This document shows, in pieces, positions 24,373 to 33,875 of a DNA stretch of 41,491 nucleotides (position 1 is its first letter; each line of letters begins with the position of its first letter). Under the pieces are notes generated by a model, which saw nothing but the letters and a program-made list of their open reading frames with translations, did not search any database and was not told the DNA's origin. Made by a program: the position numbers and the translations under genes. This stretch comes from Sediminicola sp. (GTDB taxonomy: Bacteria > Bacteroidota > Bacteroidia > Flavobacteriales > Flavobacteriaceae), in assembly GCA_024643325.1 (NCBI GenBank), contig JAHEND010000009.1:1-41491 (forward strand), in the 5' to 3' direction.

Positions 24373-24516
24373 TCAATCAATGACACGCACCAACCACTTA
24401 GATTTTTTATTAAATGCAGTCGTATTAGAAAATATGGCCTCCATTTGGGTCGCAAGACTGGTGTCCTGTAACACAATATTGGGAGTGATGGATTGTTTGT
24501 ACTCAATAGACTTAAT
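24373..24516 (-). pseudogene. Short protein-like remnant after the DUF4838 gene
   Basis: In a frame shifted by one from the DUF4838 gene, 47 codons follow the overlap with its stop: SIEYKQSITPNIVLQDTSLA, then TQMEAIFSNTTAFNKKSKWL, then VRVID and a TGA. The composition is that of a genuine protein C-terminus and it has no start codon of its own near its beginning. I do not recognise the family. Possibilities are the tail of a gene lost when the DUF4838 gene was inserted or moved, or simply a chance open stretch. Confidence 0.35.
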
Positions 24517-26722
24517 TTATAATTACTTCATCTGCAAAAATCCAGGATGGCAATCCAGCTGCATGATGCCAATAAGGTGCATTTATATGGTTTTCTGCTT
24601 TAATTTTTACAAACTGTAATTCAGATGGATGAATATTTAAATTAAAATACTGAATGTCATTTACTTTACTTTTTTTACTCAGAGGATATTCATTTAATAC
24701 TTCACCTAATTTTGAGTAAACTTTTCCATCCACAGAACCATAATAAGTAACTTTTTTAGGAAAGAAAACAATATGATTAGTAACCTGCAAAAATGATGTT
24801 GAAATATATTTAATTTCTTTTTTATTTTCTAGATTTATAATTGCCTCTAAATTATTGCCCTCAAAACCCAACCAGTTTGAATAAAAATTACTACCCCCTA
24901 AAGCTCCATCTGTTAGAGTCTGAGGGTTTTCGTTGGAATATTTCCTAGGTTTTGTTATTAATTTAACCTTTTTACCAGTGGCTAGATTAGGTTGTAATGC
25001 CACTTGAATAGATTTTAAATAAGCATTACCATAATCTGAAACCGTATAACCCATTTCATTCATTAGCATTATATTAGCTTCTTCACAAACTGACATGAAG
25101 TTTTCGACTAAAGTTTTTGTTTTTTCTGATATGGTAAACTCATCTGAAATATTTTTCCTACATGCCTCTAAAACTGCATAATCTATACTTAATCGTGCTA
25201 CTTTAACACGCTTTAATATTTCAGGTTTTTTTGCTACAGCCTTTTCTGCATTATTAAAAAAGGTTAAATATTTTTTCAATAAATCAGGACTTAAATATCC
25301 ATCAAAAGCTTGAGAAGGATCACCATATAAAAAGAGAAAAAAATCTGGATGTTTTTTCAACTCTTCATGAATTAAATCAATATAAGATTTTATAAAACTG
25401 CCAGCCTCGTGATAATAACCATTGAGGAATTCTGTCATAATATTATTTACATTAACATCAGGATTCCAAAGCAATTTTGCCATTAAATACGAACGTAATT
25501 CAAACAATTCACTAGGATTATTACTATGCTGCTCAAAAACCCATTTAGTGTTGTTATCTCTAAAAAATTGAATATTTGGTTGTAGTGTATTAAAATTAGG
25601 AAACGGCGCTAAAAAATTTGTGAATTGTGTTGTGTAATCCCAGATTCTAATATTTTTTGTTAAAGCACTCCAACCTTTTAAGTCATTCGCAAAATCAGTG
25701 CATTTATCTGTTATGGCTCCACTTCTATCACATTCAATTGAACATAAAGTGATTAGCACATTTTTTAAAGGTTTAGTTTTACTAGGTTTTCTTGTATATT
25801 GATAAGCTAAAGTTGAGATTGTTTTCTCTGGAAAAGATTGCGCTATAGAATTAACAAAACGAATCATCGTGCCAGCGTTACTCCCTTCTTCATTATCTAT
25901 TTCTTTGCAATTTCCACATTCACAAAATTGGGTATTATCATTACTACTTACAGAAATAACTGATAATTCAGAATGCTTTTTAAATAAACTTTTGACGGAA
26001 TCCTTTACAATTTCTAAAACTTCAGCATTAGTTAAACACAATTGGGTAGGTAAACGTGTGTTGCCACGAAGTGCAAAATATTCTGGATTAGATTTATAAA
26101 ATTTATCTTCGGGAATAAATCTGTTAAAGGTATGTACCCTTGCTGAAGGTACGTAATAAGGAAAAGGTTCAGAGGTTACCTTTTGTTGCTCTGAAAATTT
26201 TTTATTGTCATAAAATAATTTTGAGTGAACGGTTCGCGTTGTTATTTTAGGCGTATATGAATAATTGATTTCATTATTTATATTGATGGTGGACATCTTA
26301 GGAATATATTCAACATTAGGTGCGTACCATTTACATCCCAGATAAACTTCAAGAAATTCGTAAACACCATTTCTGATAGCTTCGTTAGAACCTCCCGAAA
26401 TCATAATATCCTTGTTATTTGTTTTTATTTGAACTTGATGTGTGTCTATATTGATAGTTGAAAAATTCCCTACATATATTTTATGTTTAGTTGAGCTTTG
26501 GGAATCTTCATCAACTAGACTTAACTTACTACCAGATATTTTTTGAAGGTAATTTTGTAATATTTCAGCAGATTTAAAGCTATGGCTAGTTACCGAATCT
26601 AAGAAGACAATTTCATAATTAGGATCTCCGTTTTCTACTAACTTAAAAGAATTGCTTTTTGAACAAGAATTCATTAAGTGAATTAACACTAGACCTATAA
26701 GCAATCTCTTTATTTTAATCAT
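24512..26722 (-). CDS. DUF4838 glycan-active lipoprotein with discoidin-like C-terminus
   Basis: This is a lipoprotein of 736 aa from MIKIKRLLIGLVLIHLMNSC, with the acylated Cys at 20; an earlier ATG would only add residues before the signal. The N-terminal region has the alpha-glucuronidase-N-like fold common in this family, with GSNEAIRNGVYEFLEVYLGC ending near 130. The DUF4838 core follows, with CECGNC near 270 and NTKWVFEQHSNN. The last 130 residues form an F5/8 type C (discoidin-like) beta-sandwich ending WIFADEVIIN. Family members sit in polysaccharide loci and resemble glycoside hydrolases, but their activity is mostly unknown. It follows the GH3 gene by 97 bases on the same strand. 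Confidence 0.85.
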   Translation of the reverse strand: MIKIKRLLIGLVLIHLMNSCSKSNSFKLVENGDPNYEIVFLDSVTSHSFKSAEILQNYLQKISGSKLSLVDEDSQSSTKHKIYVGNFSTINIDTHQVQIKTNNKDIMISGGSNEAIRNGVYEFLEVYLGCKWYAPNVEYIPKMSTININNEINYSYTPKITTRTVHSKLFYDNKKFSEQQKVTSEPFPYYVPSARVHTFNRFIPEDKFYKSNPEYFALRGNTRLPTQLCLTNAEVLEIVKDSVKSLFKKHSELSVISVSSNDNTQFCECGNCKEIDNEEGSNAGTMIRFVNSIAQSFPEKTISTLAYQYTRKPSKTKPLKNVLITLCSIECDRSGAITDKCTDFANDLKGWSALTKNIRIWDYTTQFTNFLAPFPNFNTLQPNIQFFRDNNTKWVFEQHSNNPSELFELRSYLMAKLLWNPDVNVNNIMTEFLNGYYHEAGSFIKSYIDLIHEELKKHPDFFLFLYGDPSQAFDGYLSPDLLKKYLTFFNNAEKAVAKKPEILKRVKVARLSIDYAVLEACRKNISDEFTISEKTKTLVENFMSVCEEANIMLMNEMGYTVSDYGNAYLKSIQVALQPNLATGKKVKLITKPRKYSNENPQTLTDGALGGSNFYSNWLGFEGNNLEAIINLENKKEIKYISTSFLQVTNHIVFFPKKVTYYGSVDGKVYSKLGEVLNEYPLSKKSKVNDIQYFNLNIHPSELQFVKIKAENHINAPYWHHAAGLPSWIFADEVIIN

Positions 26723-26819
26723 ATTATTTTTCAAATTCATTCTAGTTAGATAACACTCATTTAGCACTCCTAACTTCATTAATTTATATTGCGTTTGTAG
26801 TAAATACAGTTTTATATCA

Positions 26820-29504
26820 TTAATTTACAGTTAAAATGGTTTTAAGCTTTATATCATTTGATGAGGCTCCAACCATTAACCTGAAATCGCCAGGTTCAAC
26901 AATTGTTTCCATATTTTTATCCAAAATACTTAATAATTTAGGAGTTATTAAAAACTCAACTTCTTTTGTTTCTCCTTTTTTAAGATGAATACGTTTAAAA
27001 CCCTTTAATTCCATTACTGGTCTTGCTACGGAAGTATATTCGTCTTTAATATATAATTGTACAACCTCATCTCCGTCATAGTAACCAGTATTTGTAACTT
27101 TAAGGCTTAGAGAGGTGTTTTCTGTTGGATTTATTTTGCTTTTATTTAGCTTTAAATCACTGTATTCAAAACTTGAATAGCTCAATCCAAATCCAAAAGG
27201 AAACATGGGTTTACCGGAAAGATTTAAATAGTCATCGCCCCTTCCAGTAGGTTTGTGATTGTAATAAAGCGGTAGTTGAGATTCGTGCTTTGGAAAGGTA
27301 ATTGGCAATCTCCCTGCAGGATTATAATCACCAAAAAGAACGTCTACTATAGCATTTCCACCTTCTTCACCTGGATACCAGACATCTAATACAGCAGCTG
27401 CTTCTTGAATCCATTTTTGCATCGTAATAGCACTTCCGCCAACTAGTAATACAACAGTAGGTGTCCCAGTTTTAGCAACCGCATTAATTAAAGCTTCTTG
27501 ATAACCTGGTAAAGAGAGGTAAGCTCGGTCTCTAAATTCACCTTCTTCAATTCCAACACAAACAATTGCAACTTCTGATTGTTTGGCTTTGGCCACAGCT
27601 TCAGCTATTTTGCGTTCCCAATCGTTTTTTATTCCAGCATTCCAAATGAGTTTAAACCAAACATTGCCAGTAGTTTCATAAAACTCAACTTTAATATCAT
27701 AATTTTGATCTTTTCGAAAATAGAATGGCTTGGTAATTTGCTGAACAGTTTGTTTATTCCAATTATCTATTAAGAGTTCATTATTAATATACAATCTATA
27801 GCCATCATCTCCTTTTATTCCAATATCAATGGTACCTGTTTGCGGTGCTACTAATTTGCCCGTCCATCTAGCTGAATAATAGTCATAATCAATTTTATTT
27901 TGATCTGGTGAGAAAAGTGTCCATCTAAAATCAATATTAGCATCAATCCTAGATAAAGCTGGTTCACCTTCAAGGTTGATATTATTGTAATAGTTAGCTT
28001 TAAGGCCAGATTTTAATATTCTATTTTGATCAAAATGAAATAACTGCTCTTCTGGTATGGCTACAAAATCCTCAATGATCCTTTCTGCACCTTTTGCAGT
28101 ATTTATTTTTACAGCATTTTTAACTTTATTTTTAATAGCCTTTAAAATGCTAACGGGATTATTTCCTGGACCAGAATAACCCCCTAGCCTCAATTCATCT
28201 GCATCTGGACCTATAACCGCAATAGACTTTATATCTTTACTTAGAGGAAGTGTATGAGCACTATTTTTTAGTAAAACAAAAGACTCTAATGCCGCTTTTT
28301 TTGCCAATCCTTTGTTTTTTAAAATACTTTCAGTCCTATCTAAATTTTCAATATTAATGTACGGATCTTCAAAAAGATTCAATTCAAATTTGGCATACAA
28401 AACTCTCCTAACAGCCTCATCAATGGCATTTTTATCTATCATTCCTTTTTCAAAAGATTCATAAAATAATGGGAAATGCTCATAAGAGGTTTGAAAAATT
28501 ACGTCAAGACCACCTTCAATCGCTTGCTTGGTAGATTCTGCATAACTTTTAGAGGTGTAATGTAGTACGTTAGCTCCTCCAGTCGCTCCAGCATCTGAAA
28601 TGACAAAACCTTCAAAACCCCAATCCTTTTTTAATTTCTTATTTAGCAACCAACTATTGGCTGTTGCTTGTGTTCCATCTAAAGAATTATATGCAGTCAT
28701 TATAGACCTTGCCCCAGCCTCTTGTATACTTGCTTTAAATGCAGGAAAGTAAATTTCCTCTAATATTCTTTCGTTAAAATGGATTGGATAAGAGTCTCTA
28801 CCACCATCGCCAACATTGGCTACAAAATGCTTAGGAGTACAAATAACACCAAGCTTTTCAAAAGCTTTAATGTAAGAAACCGCCATTTTTGTGGTTAAAA
28901 AAGGGTCTTCTCCGTAAGTTTCTTCTACGCGACCCCATCGAACATCTCGAGCAATATTAATAACTGGCGATAAATTTTGCCTTATTCCCCTACTTTTTAC
29001 TTCTAAGGCAATTGCAGTAGCAACACTGTCCATTAGTTTTGTATTCCAAGATGCAGCTAATCCTATAGCTTGAGGGAATACGGTTGCCTCATCCCTTATT
29101 AAACCGTGTAAAGCTTCATCAAAAGGAATAATAGGAATGCCTAATCGAGTCTCTTCAATGAAGTATTTTTGCATATCATTGATGAGTATCGCAGTTGCTT
29201 TTGCTGTTCTACCTGTCGAATAATCTAACATTTGTTCACTACCTTTTCCTGATGAACTTTTAGTAGCAACTTGAAAACCAAAAATCCCGTGTTTGTATTT
29301 TTCTTTACCTTCAAATAAATCTCCTGGTATCATATAGAGTTGCCAAAATTTTTCTTCTAGTGTCATCCTAGATAAAAGATCACTTACTCTATCATCTAAA
29401 GAAACAGAGGAATCCTTATAGGCTAACACATCCTCATGCTTACATGAGTATACAATCATTAACATAGTCACTAAGTAGAGGATAAATAATTTATTTCTAA
29501 TCAT
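26820..29504 (-). CDS. GH3 beta-glycosidase lipoprotein with PA14 domain
   Basis: This is a lipoprotein of 894 aa starting MIRNKLFILYLVTMLMIVYSC (acylated Cys 21). The GH3 barrel contains HGLIRDEATVFPQAIGLAAS, the KHF substrate motif near 225 and the nucleophile D304 in GFVISDAGA. The (alpha/beta)6 domain is interrupted by a PA14 domain (about 455-590, from LKANYYNN through IGIKGDDGYRLYIN), which typically binds carbohydrate or restricts the active site. The second GH3 domain resumes with VAIVCVGIEEGEFRDR and a fibronectin-III-like domain closes the protein. BglX-like beta-glucosidases have this layout, but xylosidases and other exo-enzymes share it. It is the first gene of the minus-strand pair GH3-DUF4838. 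Confidence 0.9.
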   Translation of the reverse strand: MIRNKLFILYLVTMLMIVYSCKHEDVLAYKDSSVSLDDRVSDLLSRMTLEEKFWQLYMIPGDLFEGKEKYKHGIFGFQVATKSSSGKGSEQMLDYSTGRTAKATAILINDMQKYFIEETRLGIPIIPFDEALHGLIRDEATVFPQAIGLAASWNTKLMDSVATAIALEVKSRGIRQNLSPVINIARDVRWGRVEETYGEDPFLTTKMAVSYIKAFEKLGVICTPKHFVANVGDGGRDSYPIHFNERILEEIYFPAFKASIQEAGARSIMTAYNSLDGTQATANSWLLNKKLKKDWGFEGFVISDAGATGGANVLHYTSKSYAESTKQAIEGGLDVIFQTSYEHFPLFYESFEKGMIDKNAIDEAVRRVLYAKFELNLFEDPYINIENLDRTESILKNKGLAKKAALESFVLLKNSAHTLPLSKDIKSIAVIGPDADELRLGGYSGPGNNPVSILKAIKNKVKNAVKINTAKGAERIIEDFVAIPEEQLFHFDQNRILKSGLKANYYNNINLEGEPALSRIDANIDFRWTLFSPDQNKIDYDYYSARWTGKLVAPQTGTIDIGIKGDDGYRLYINNELLIDNWNKQTVQQITKPFYFRKDQNYDIKVEFYETTGNVWFKLIWNAGIKNDWERKIAEAVAKAKQSEVAIVCVGIEEGEFRDRAYLSLPGYQEALINAVAKTGTPTVVLLVGGSAITMQKWIQEAAAVLDVWYPGEEGGNAIVDVLFGDYNPAGRLPITFPKHESQLPLYYNHKPTGRGDDYLNLSGKPMFPFGFGLSYSSFEYSDLKLNKSKINPTENTSLSLKVTNTGYYDGDEVVQLYIKDEYTSVARPVMELKGFKRIHLKKGETKEVEFLITPKLLSILDKNMETIVEPGDFRLMVGASSNDIKLKTILTVN

Positions 29505-29883
29505 TTTTTTAATCCTGAACAAATTTTCTATGAAAGGTTTTTTATTGCAAACTAACATTTAAACTTATTTTTTAGGGGCAATAAATTTAATCATGAACAA
29601 AATCTCACTTATTCTATTCCAATATAACAAATCTTTTAAATCCAAAAACAACAAATACACTTTAAAATAACAAAAACTCCTTGGCTATCTAATTAACTTT
29701 TAATGCTTTATTCCAAATACTATTTGCTGTATTCGTAATTAATTAAAATAAGAGACATTGAACAAAAAATTTCTAACTATTAAGATTAGAATGTTGTTGT
29801 GCTTGCTATAATGGTCTAAAAGAGACTGATTGGCAATTATTTTTGTTTTAAATTTATTGAACTTATAAATCAACTCAAATCAA
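29505..29883. other. 379-base divergent intergenic region
   Basis: The gap between the GH3 and symporter genes is strongly AT-rich and must hold promoters for both divergent operons. It contains full repeat copy C (29750-29801) and a TATTTTTG at 29838-29845 that matches the -7 consensus for the plus-strand operon, but without a clear -33 TTG. No gene longer than 25 codons and no terminator is seen. Confidence 0.5.
29750..29801 (+). repeat. Dispersed repeat, copy C
   Basis: This is a 52-base match to copy A (17689-17740) with about five substitutions, four of them within or next to the loop of the central hairpin. The outer AAGAGACATTGAACAAA and GATTAGAATGTTGTTGTG are identical. It has the same orientation as copy A, 12 kb away, so the two are direct repeats bracketing the block 18-29.5 kb. 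Confidence 0.7.
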
Positions 29884-31707
29884 ATGAGTCTATCATATAT
29901 AGACATTGCTATCGTATTCGCTTATGTAGTTGGGGTTTTAATCTTAGGATTTTACTTTTCTAATAAAGCCTCTAAAAACTTATCTTATTACTTTTTGGGG
30001 GGCAATAAGTTGCCATGGTATTATTTAGGATTGAGTAATGCCTCAGGAATGTTCGATATTTCTGGAACCATGTGGACAGTTGGAATCTTGTTTGTTTATG
30101 GGCTTAAAAGTGCTTGGCTGCCCTGGTTATGGCCTGTTTGGAATCAGGTTTTTGTCTTTGTGTATTTGGCTATTTGGATTAGGCGTTCCAACGTAATGAC
30201 AGGAGCAGAATGGATTACTTTTCGCTTTGGAGACGGAAGAGGTGCTAAATTGTCTCATATCATCATTGTGATTTTTGCGGTGATTAGTGTGTTGGGTTTT
30301 ATTGCTTATTTCTTTGAAGGTATTGGGAAGTACGCCACTGAGATTCTTCCATGGGACTTAGGAGTTTCTGTATTGGGATACGAGCTAACATCGGCCAGAG
30401 GCTATGCATTAATTATTTGTATTTTAACTGCCTTATATACAGTTAAAGGGGGCATGCATTCTGTAGTGGCTACTGAGGTTATGCAGTTTGTAATCATGAC
30501 AATTGGCTGTATTGGTGTTGGAATTGTGGCCTATCAGACAGTGACTATTGAGCAACTAAATGCTGTGATTCCAGAAGGTTGGAAGACCCTTTCGTTTGGT
30601 TGGAATTTGGATTTGAATTGGGAGGGGACTCCTTATCCTCAAGTGAATCAAAAGTTAGAGAGCGATGGTTTTACCTTATTTGGAGGCCTTTTTGTATTAA
30701 TGGTTTTAAAAGGGATATTGGCTTCTACGGCTGGACCAGTACCCAGTTACGATATGCAACGAATTTTAGCGGCTAAAGAGCCTTCAGAAGCAGCAAAAAT
30801 GAGTTTTCTCACTGTAGCGGTGTTGTATATTCCAAGATATTTCATGGTAGTGGGATTTGCGGTGTTGGCTCTAATGTATCTAGGACCAGAAATTTCCGCT
30901 ATGGGACCTGATATTGATTTTGAGAAAATTCTTCCAATGACTATGAATGCCCATCTGCCCGTGGGATTAAAGGGGATTATGCTCGCTGGTTTTTTAGCAG
31001 CCTTTATGGGTACTTTTGCAGCTTTTATCAATGCCGCTCCGGCCTATATTGTGAATGATATTTACAAGAAATACATTAATCCAGGAGCCTCGGATAAAAA
31101 ATTAGTGCGTTTGAGTATTATATCTTCGCTGGTGTTGGTTTGTATTGGAATAATTTTCGGTTTTAATGCAGGCTCTTTGAACAGTTTAATTCTTTGGTTG
31201 AGCTCTGCCCTTTACGGGGGTTATGTAGCGGCCAATGTTTTAAAGTGGGTGTGGTGGCGTTTTACAGGGAGTGGCTATTTTTGGGGCATGCTTTTTGGAC
31301 TCATTGCCTCTACTATTAAACTATTTTTCTTTCCTCAATATGTAGATATTTTTGTATTCCCACTTATTTTTGCCTTTTCTCTATTGGGTTGTATAATTGG
31401 GACTTACGCTACTCCATTTCCCAATCCTGAGTCGGTAGCAGCTTTCTATAAGCAAACAAGGCCTTGGGGATTTTGGAAACCTGTCAGAGAAAAAGTAATG
31501 GCATTGGACCCTACTTTTATTCCGAATAGACACTTTAAAAGAGATGGATTTAATGTAATTGTTGGGGTGGTTTGGCAAATGGCTCAATTGCTCATTCCAG
31601 TATATTTTATGATTAGAGAAAATGGATTAATGGTGCTGTGGTCAGGTGTATTTCTCCTGTGCAGTTGGCTATTAAAAAAATATTGGTGGAACACCTTAGA
31701 AGATTAA
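29884..31707 (+). CDS. Sodium/solute symporter (SSS family)
   Basis: This is an inner membrane Na+-coupled transporter of 607 aa. It has about 13-14 hydrophobic segments starting with IAIVFAYVVGVLILGFYF, and the SSS signatures SYYFLGGNKLPWYYLGLSN and TGAEWITFRFG in the first third. Length and N-terminal pattern resemble the sugar and sialic-acid branches of the family, but the solute is not determinable. It opens the plus-strand operon symporter, DUF4434, AGE epimerase, FAD oxidoreductase (the second gene starts 9 bases later), so it most likely imports the monosaccharide or small glycan that this operon handles. Confidence 0.92.
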   Translation: MSLSYIDIAIVFAYVVGVLILGFYFSNKASKNLSYYFLGGNKLPWYYLGLSNASGMFDISGTMWTVGILFVYGLKSAWLPWLWPVWNQVFVFVYLAIWIRRSNVMTGAEWITFRFGDGRGAKLSHIIIVIFAVISVLGFIAYFFEGIGKYATEILPWDLGVSVLGYELTSARGYALIICILTALYTVKGGMHSVVATEVMQFVIMTIGCIGVGIVAYQTVTIEQLNAVIPEGWKTLSFGWNLDLNWEGTPYPQVNQKLESDGFTLFGGLFVLMVLKGILASTAGPVPSYDMQRILAAKEPSEAAKMSFLTVAVLYIPRYFMVVGFAVLALMYLGPEISAMGPDIDFEKILPMTMNAHLPVGLKGIMLAGFLAAFMGTFAAFINAAPAYIVNDIYKKYINPGASDKKLVRLSIISSLVLVCIGIIFGFNAGSLNSLILWLSSALYGGYVAANVLKWVWWRFTGSGYFWGMLFGLIASTIKLFFFPQYVDIFVFPLIFAFSLLGCIIGTYATPFPNPESVAAFYKQTRPWGFWKPVREKVMALDPTFIPNRHFKRDGFNVIVGVVWQMAQLLIPVYFMIRENGLMVLWSGVFLLCSWLLKKYWWNTLED

Positions 31708-31716
31708 AAATTACCT

Positions 31717-32661
31717 ATGAAAATTACGGCTACATTTATAGATGAAATAAGTCACGACATTCCCCACCAAAATTGGGGACCAAAAGAATGGCGACAAGAT
31801 TTTCTCCATATGAAGGCTATTGGAATAGATACGGTAGTGATGATTCGTTGTGGATTTAGAAAATTTCTAACCTATCCCTCTCCCTATCTTACCAACACTA
31901 TGGCGTGTTTTTCACCTACCCAAGATTTGGTTAAACTTTTTTTAGAACTGGCCACTGAATGTAGTTTTGACTTTTATTTTGGGATCTATGACAGTGGTGA
32001 ATACTGGGATACAGGAGATATGTCGGTAGAGATTGAAGTAAACAAAAAGGTCATTGAGGAAGCCTATGAAAAATATGGACAATCTCCCGCTTTTAAGGGC
32101 TGGTATCTGTCTTTGGAGCTCAGCAGAAAAACAAAAGGTGCAGTAAGTGCAATAAGAGATTTAGGCCACCACGCAAAAGAAGTTAGCGGTGGTTTACCTG
32201 TTCTTATTTCCCCTTGGATAGACGGTCCTAAAGCAGTCATGGCTGCCTCTAGCAAATTGACAAAAGCAACTGGTATTTCTTTAGAAAAACATGCTCAAGA
32301 ATGGGACGAGATTTTCAAGGGTATTCAAGGAGCTATTGACATTGTGGCTTTTCAAGATGGCCACCTCAATTTTGAAGACCTCAAAGATTATTTGGCAGTA
32401 AATAAAGCCTTGGCAGATAAGTATGGTTTTATTTCTTGGACCAACACCGAATCTTTTGATAGGGATATGCCCATTAAATTTTTTCCTATTAAATTTGACA
32501 AACTACACTACAAATTATCCAAAGCTCATGAAGTAGGGATGGCAAAGGCCATCACTTTTGAATTTTCACATTTTATGAGTCCTCAGTCTGCTTACATTCA
32601 AGCGAGACATTTGTACAATCGATACATGGCACATTATCTACATCATGAAAAAGAGGAGTGA
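31717..32661 (+). CDS. DUF4434 TIM-barrel protein
   Basis: This is a cytoplasmic protein of 314 aa with no signal peptide. The start MKITATFIDEISHDIPHQNW and following KEWRQDFLHMKAIGIDTVVM are characteristic of the DUF4434 family, which has a glycoside-hydrolase-like TIM barrel. Later segments include FYFGIYDSGEYWD, FKGWYLSLEL and DIVAFQDGH, where acidic residues could be catalytic. Many relatives are exported; this one seems not to be, which suggests action on a sugar already imported by the symporter encoded 9 bases upstream. The gene ends 1 base before the AGE epimerase start. The reaction is unknown. Confidence 0.85.
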   Translation: MKITATFIDEISHDIPHQNWGPKEWRQDFLHMKAIGIDTVVMIRCGFRKFLTYPSPYLTNTMACFSPTQDLVKLFLELATECSFDFYFGIYDSGEYWDTGDMSVEIEVNKKVIEEAYEKYGQSPAFKGWYLSLELSRKTKGAVSAIRDLGHHAKEVSGGLPVLISPWIDGPKAVMAASSKLTKATGISLEKHAQEWDEIFKGIQGAIDIVAFQDGHLNFEDLKDYLAVNKALADKYGFISWTNTESFDRDMPIKFFPIKFDKLHYKLSKAHEVGMAKAITFEFSHFMSPQSAYIQARHLYNRYMAHYLHHEKEE

Positions 32662-32662
32662 A

Positions 32663-33826
32663 ATGAAGGAATACTCAGCACTTTATCGTAAAGAATTATA
32701 TGAAGAGATCATTCCTTTTTGGGAAAAATACTCACTGGATAAGGAGTGTAAAGGCTATTTTACATGTATTACAGACCAGGGTGTCGTTTTTGATACAGAT
32801 AAATTTGTGTGGTTACAAGCTAGACAGGCCTGGATGTTTGCCACACTAGCTAACACTCAACCCAAAACCCATGAATGGATAGAAACAGCTAAGCTCGGAA
32901 TAGATTTCTTAGAAAAGTATGGGCGGTCTCCAGAGGGCGATTGGTATTTCTCTTTAACTAAAGAAGGCGCTCCGTTGGTTGCCCCTTATAATATTTTCTC
33001 CGATAGCTTTGCTGCTATGGCCTTTGGTACTTATTTTAAGATAGATCCAGATCCAAAGTATGCTCAGATTGCAAAGGACACCTTTGAGCGAATATTGAAA
33101 AGGAAAGATGTGCCAAAAGGGACCTATGAGAAAAAGATTTCTGGCACCAGACCCATGCAAAATTTTGCTCTACCCATGATATTGTGCAACCTCGCTTTAG
33201 AATTAGAACACCTCATTGGAGCCCAGCGCGTAAGTGAATTGACCAAGGGACTAATCCCCTTAATCCTAGAGCAATTCTACGATAAAGAATCGGGACTTAT
33301 TCTAGAAAACATAGGTCCCAATGGAACTCAAATAGACTCTTTTGAGGGTAGATTACTCAACCCTGGACACGCCATAGAGGCTATGTGGTTTATCATGAAT
33401 CTTGGTATTAGATCAAATGACAATGCAGTCATAGATAAAGCAGAAGCCATTATGTATAATCATTTAGAACATGGTTGGGACTACAAACATGGTGGGATTT
33501 TTTATTTTTTAGACCGAAAAGGATATCCAACTCAGCAATTAGAATGGGACCAGAAGTTGTGGTGGGTGCACTTAGAAACCTTAGTAGCGCTGGCCAAAAC
33601 CTATGCGTACAATAAAAGTCCAAAGGCCAAAGAATGGTTTATTAAAGTTCACGATTATAGTTGGAATCATTTTAGAGACCCCATTCACAAAGGGGAGTGG
33701 TATGGATATTTAACCCGAGAAGGGAAGGTTTTATTTCCCTTAAAAGGAGGAAAGTGGAAAGGATGTTTTCATGTGCCTCGGGCCCTTTATGAAATATCTA
33801 ACACCTTAGCTTTGATCGATGGGTAG
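32663..33826 (+). CDS. AGE family epimerase/isomerase
   Basis: This is a cytoplasmic (alpha/alpha)6-barrel sugar epimerase of 387 aa. I choose MKEYSALYRK because AGAGGAG stands just ahead of this ATG; an upstream ATG at 32645 would overlap the DUF4434 gene. Family motifs are LQARQAWMFATLAN near 55, NPGHAIEAMWF (first catalytic His) and KGCFHVPRALYE near the end (second His). Members interconvert GlcNAc and ManNAc, or epimerise mannose or cellobiose at C2. Only sugar tests or close homologues could tell which. It lies in an operon with a symporter and DUF4434. Confidence 0.88.
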   Translation: MKEYSALYRKELYEEIIPFWEKYSLDKECKGYFTCITDQGVVFDTDKFVWLQARQAWMFATLANTQPKTHEWIETAKLGIDFLEKYGRSPEGDWYFSLTKEGAPLVAPYNIFSDSFAAMAFGTYFKIDPDPKYAQIAKDTFERILKRKDVPKGTYEKKISGTRPMQNFALPMILCNLALELEHLIGAQRVSELTKGLIPLILEQFYDKESGLILENIGPNGTQIDSFEGRLLNPGHAIEAMWFIMNLGIRSNDNAVIDKAEAIMYNHLEHGWDYKHGGIFYFLDRKGYPTQQLEWDQKLWWVHLETLVALAKTYAYNKSPKAKEWFIKVHDYSWNHFRDPIHKGEWYGYLTREGKVLFPLKGGKWKGCFHVPRALYEISNTLALIDG

Positions 33827-33875
33827 GTCAATAACTGCATTTCAATTTTTTTAACCATAATTGTTTAGACTTATA

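Noticed and set aside
24226-24471. Plus-strand reading frame of 81 codons over repeat copy B
   Set aside because: It overlaps the start of the amidohydrolase gene and the remnant on the other strand; its sequence is basic and erratic and is more likely a shadow.
24512-24516. Stop-codon readthrough of the DUF4838 gene into the following open stretch
   Set aside because: In the gene's own frame only two codons (Val-Tyr) follow before a second stop; the open 47 codons are in a shifted frame.
29884-33826. Sialic acid utilisation operon
   Set aside because: A symporter and an AGE epimerase occur in such operons, but no sialidase, NanA lyase or other nan gene is present in the window.
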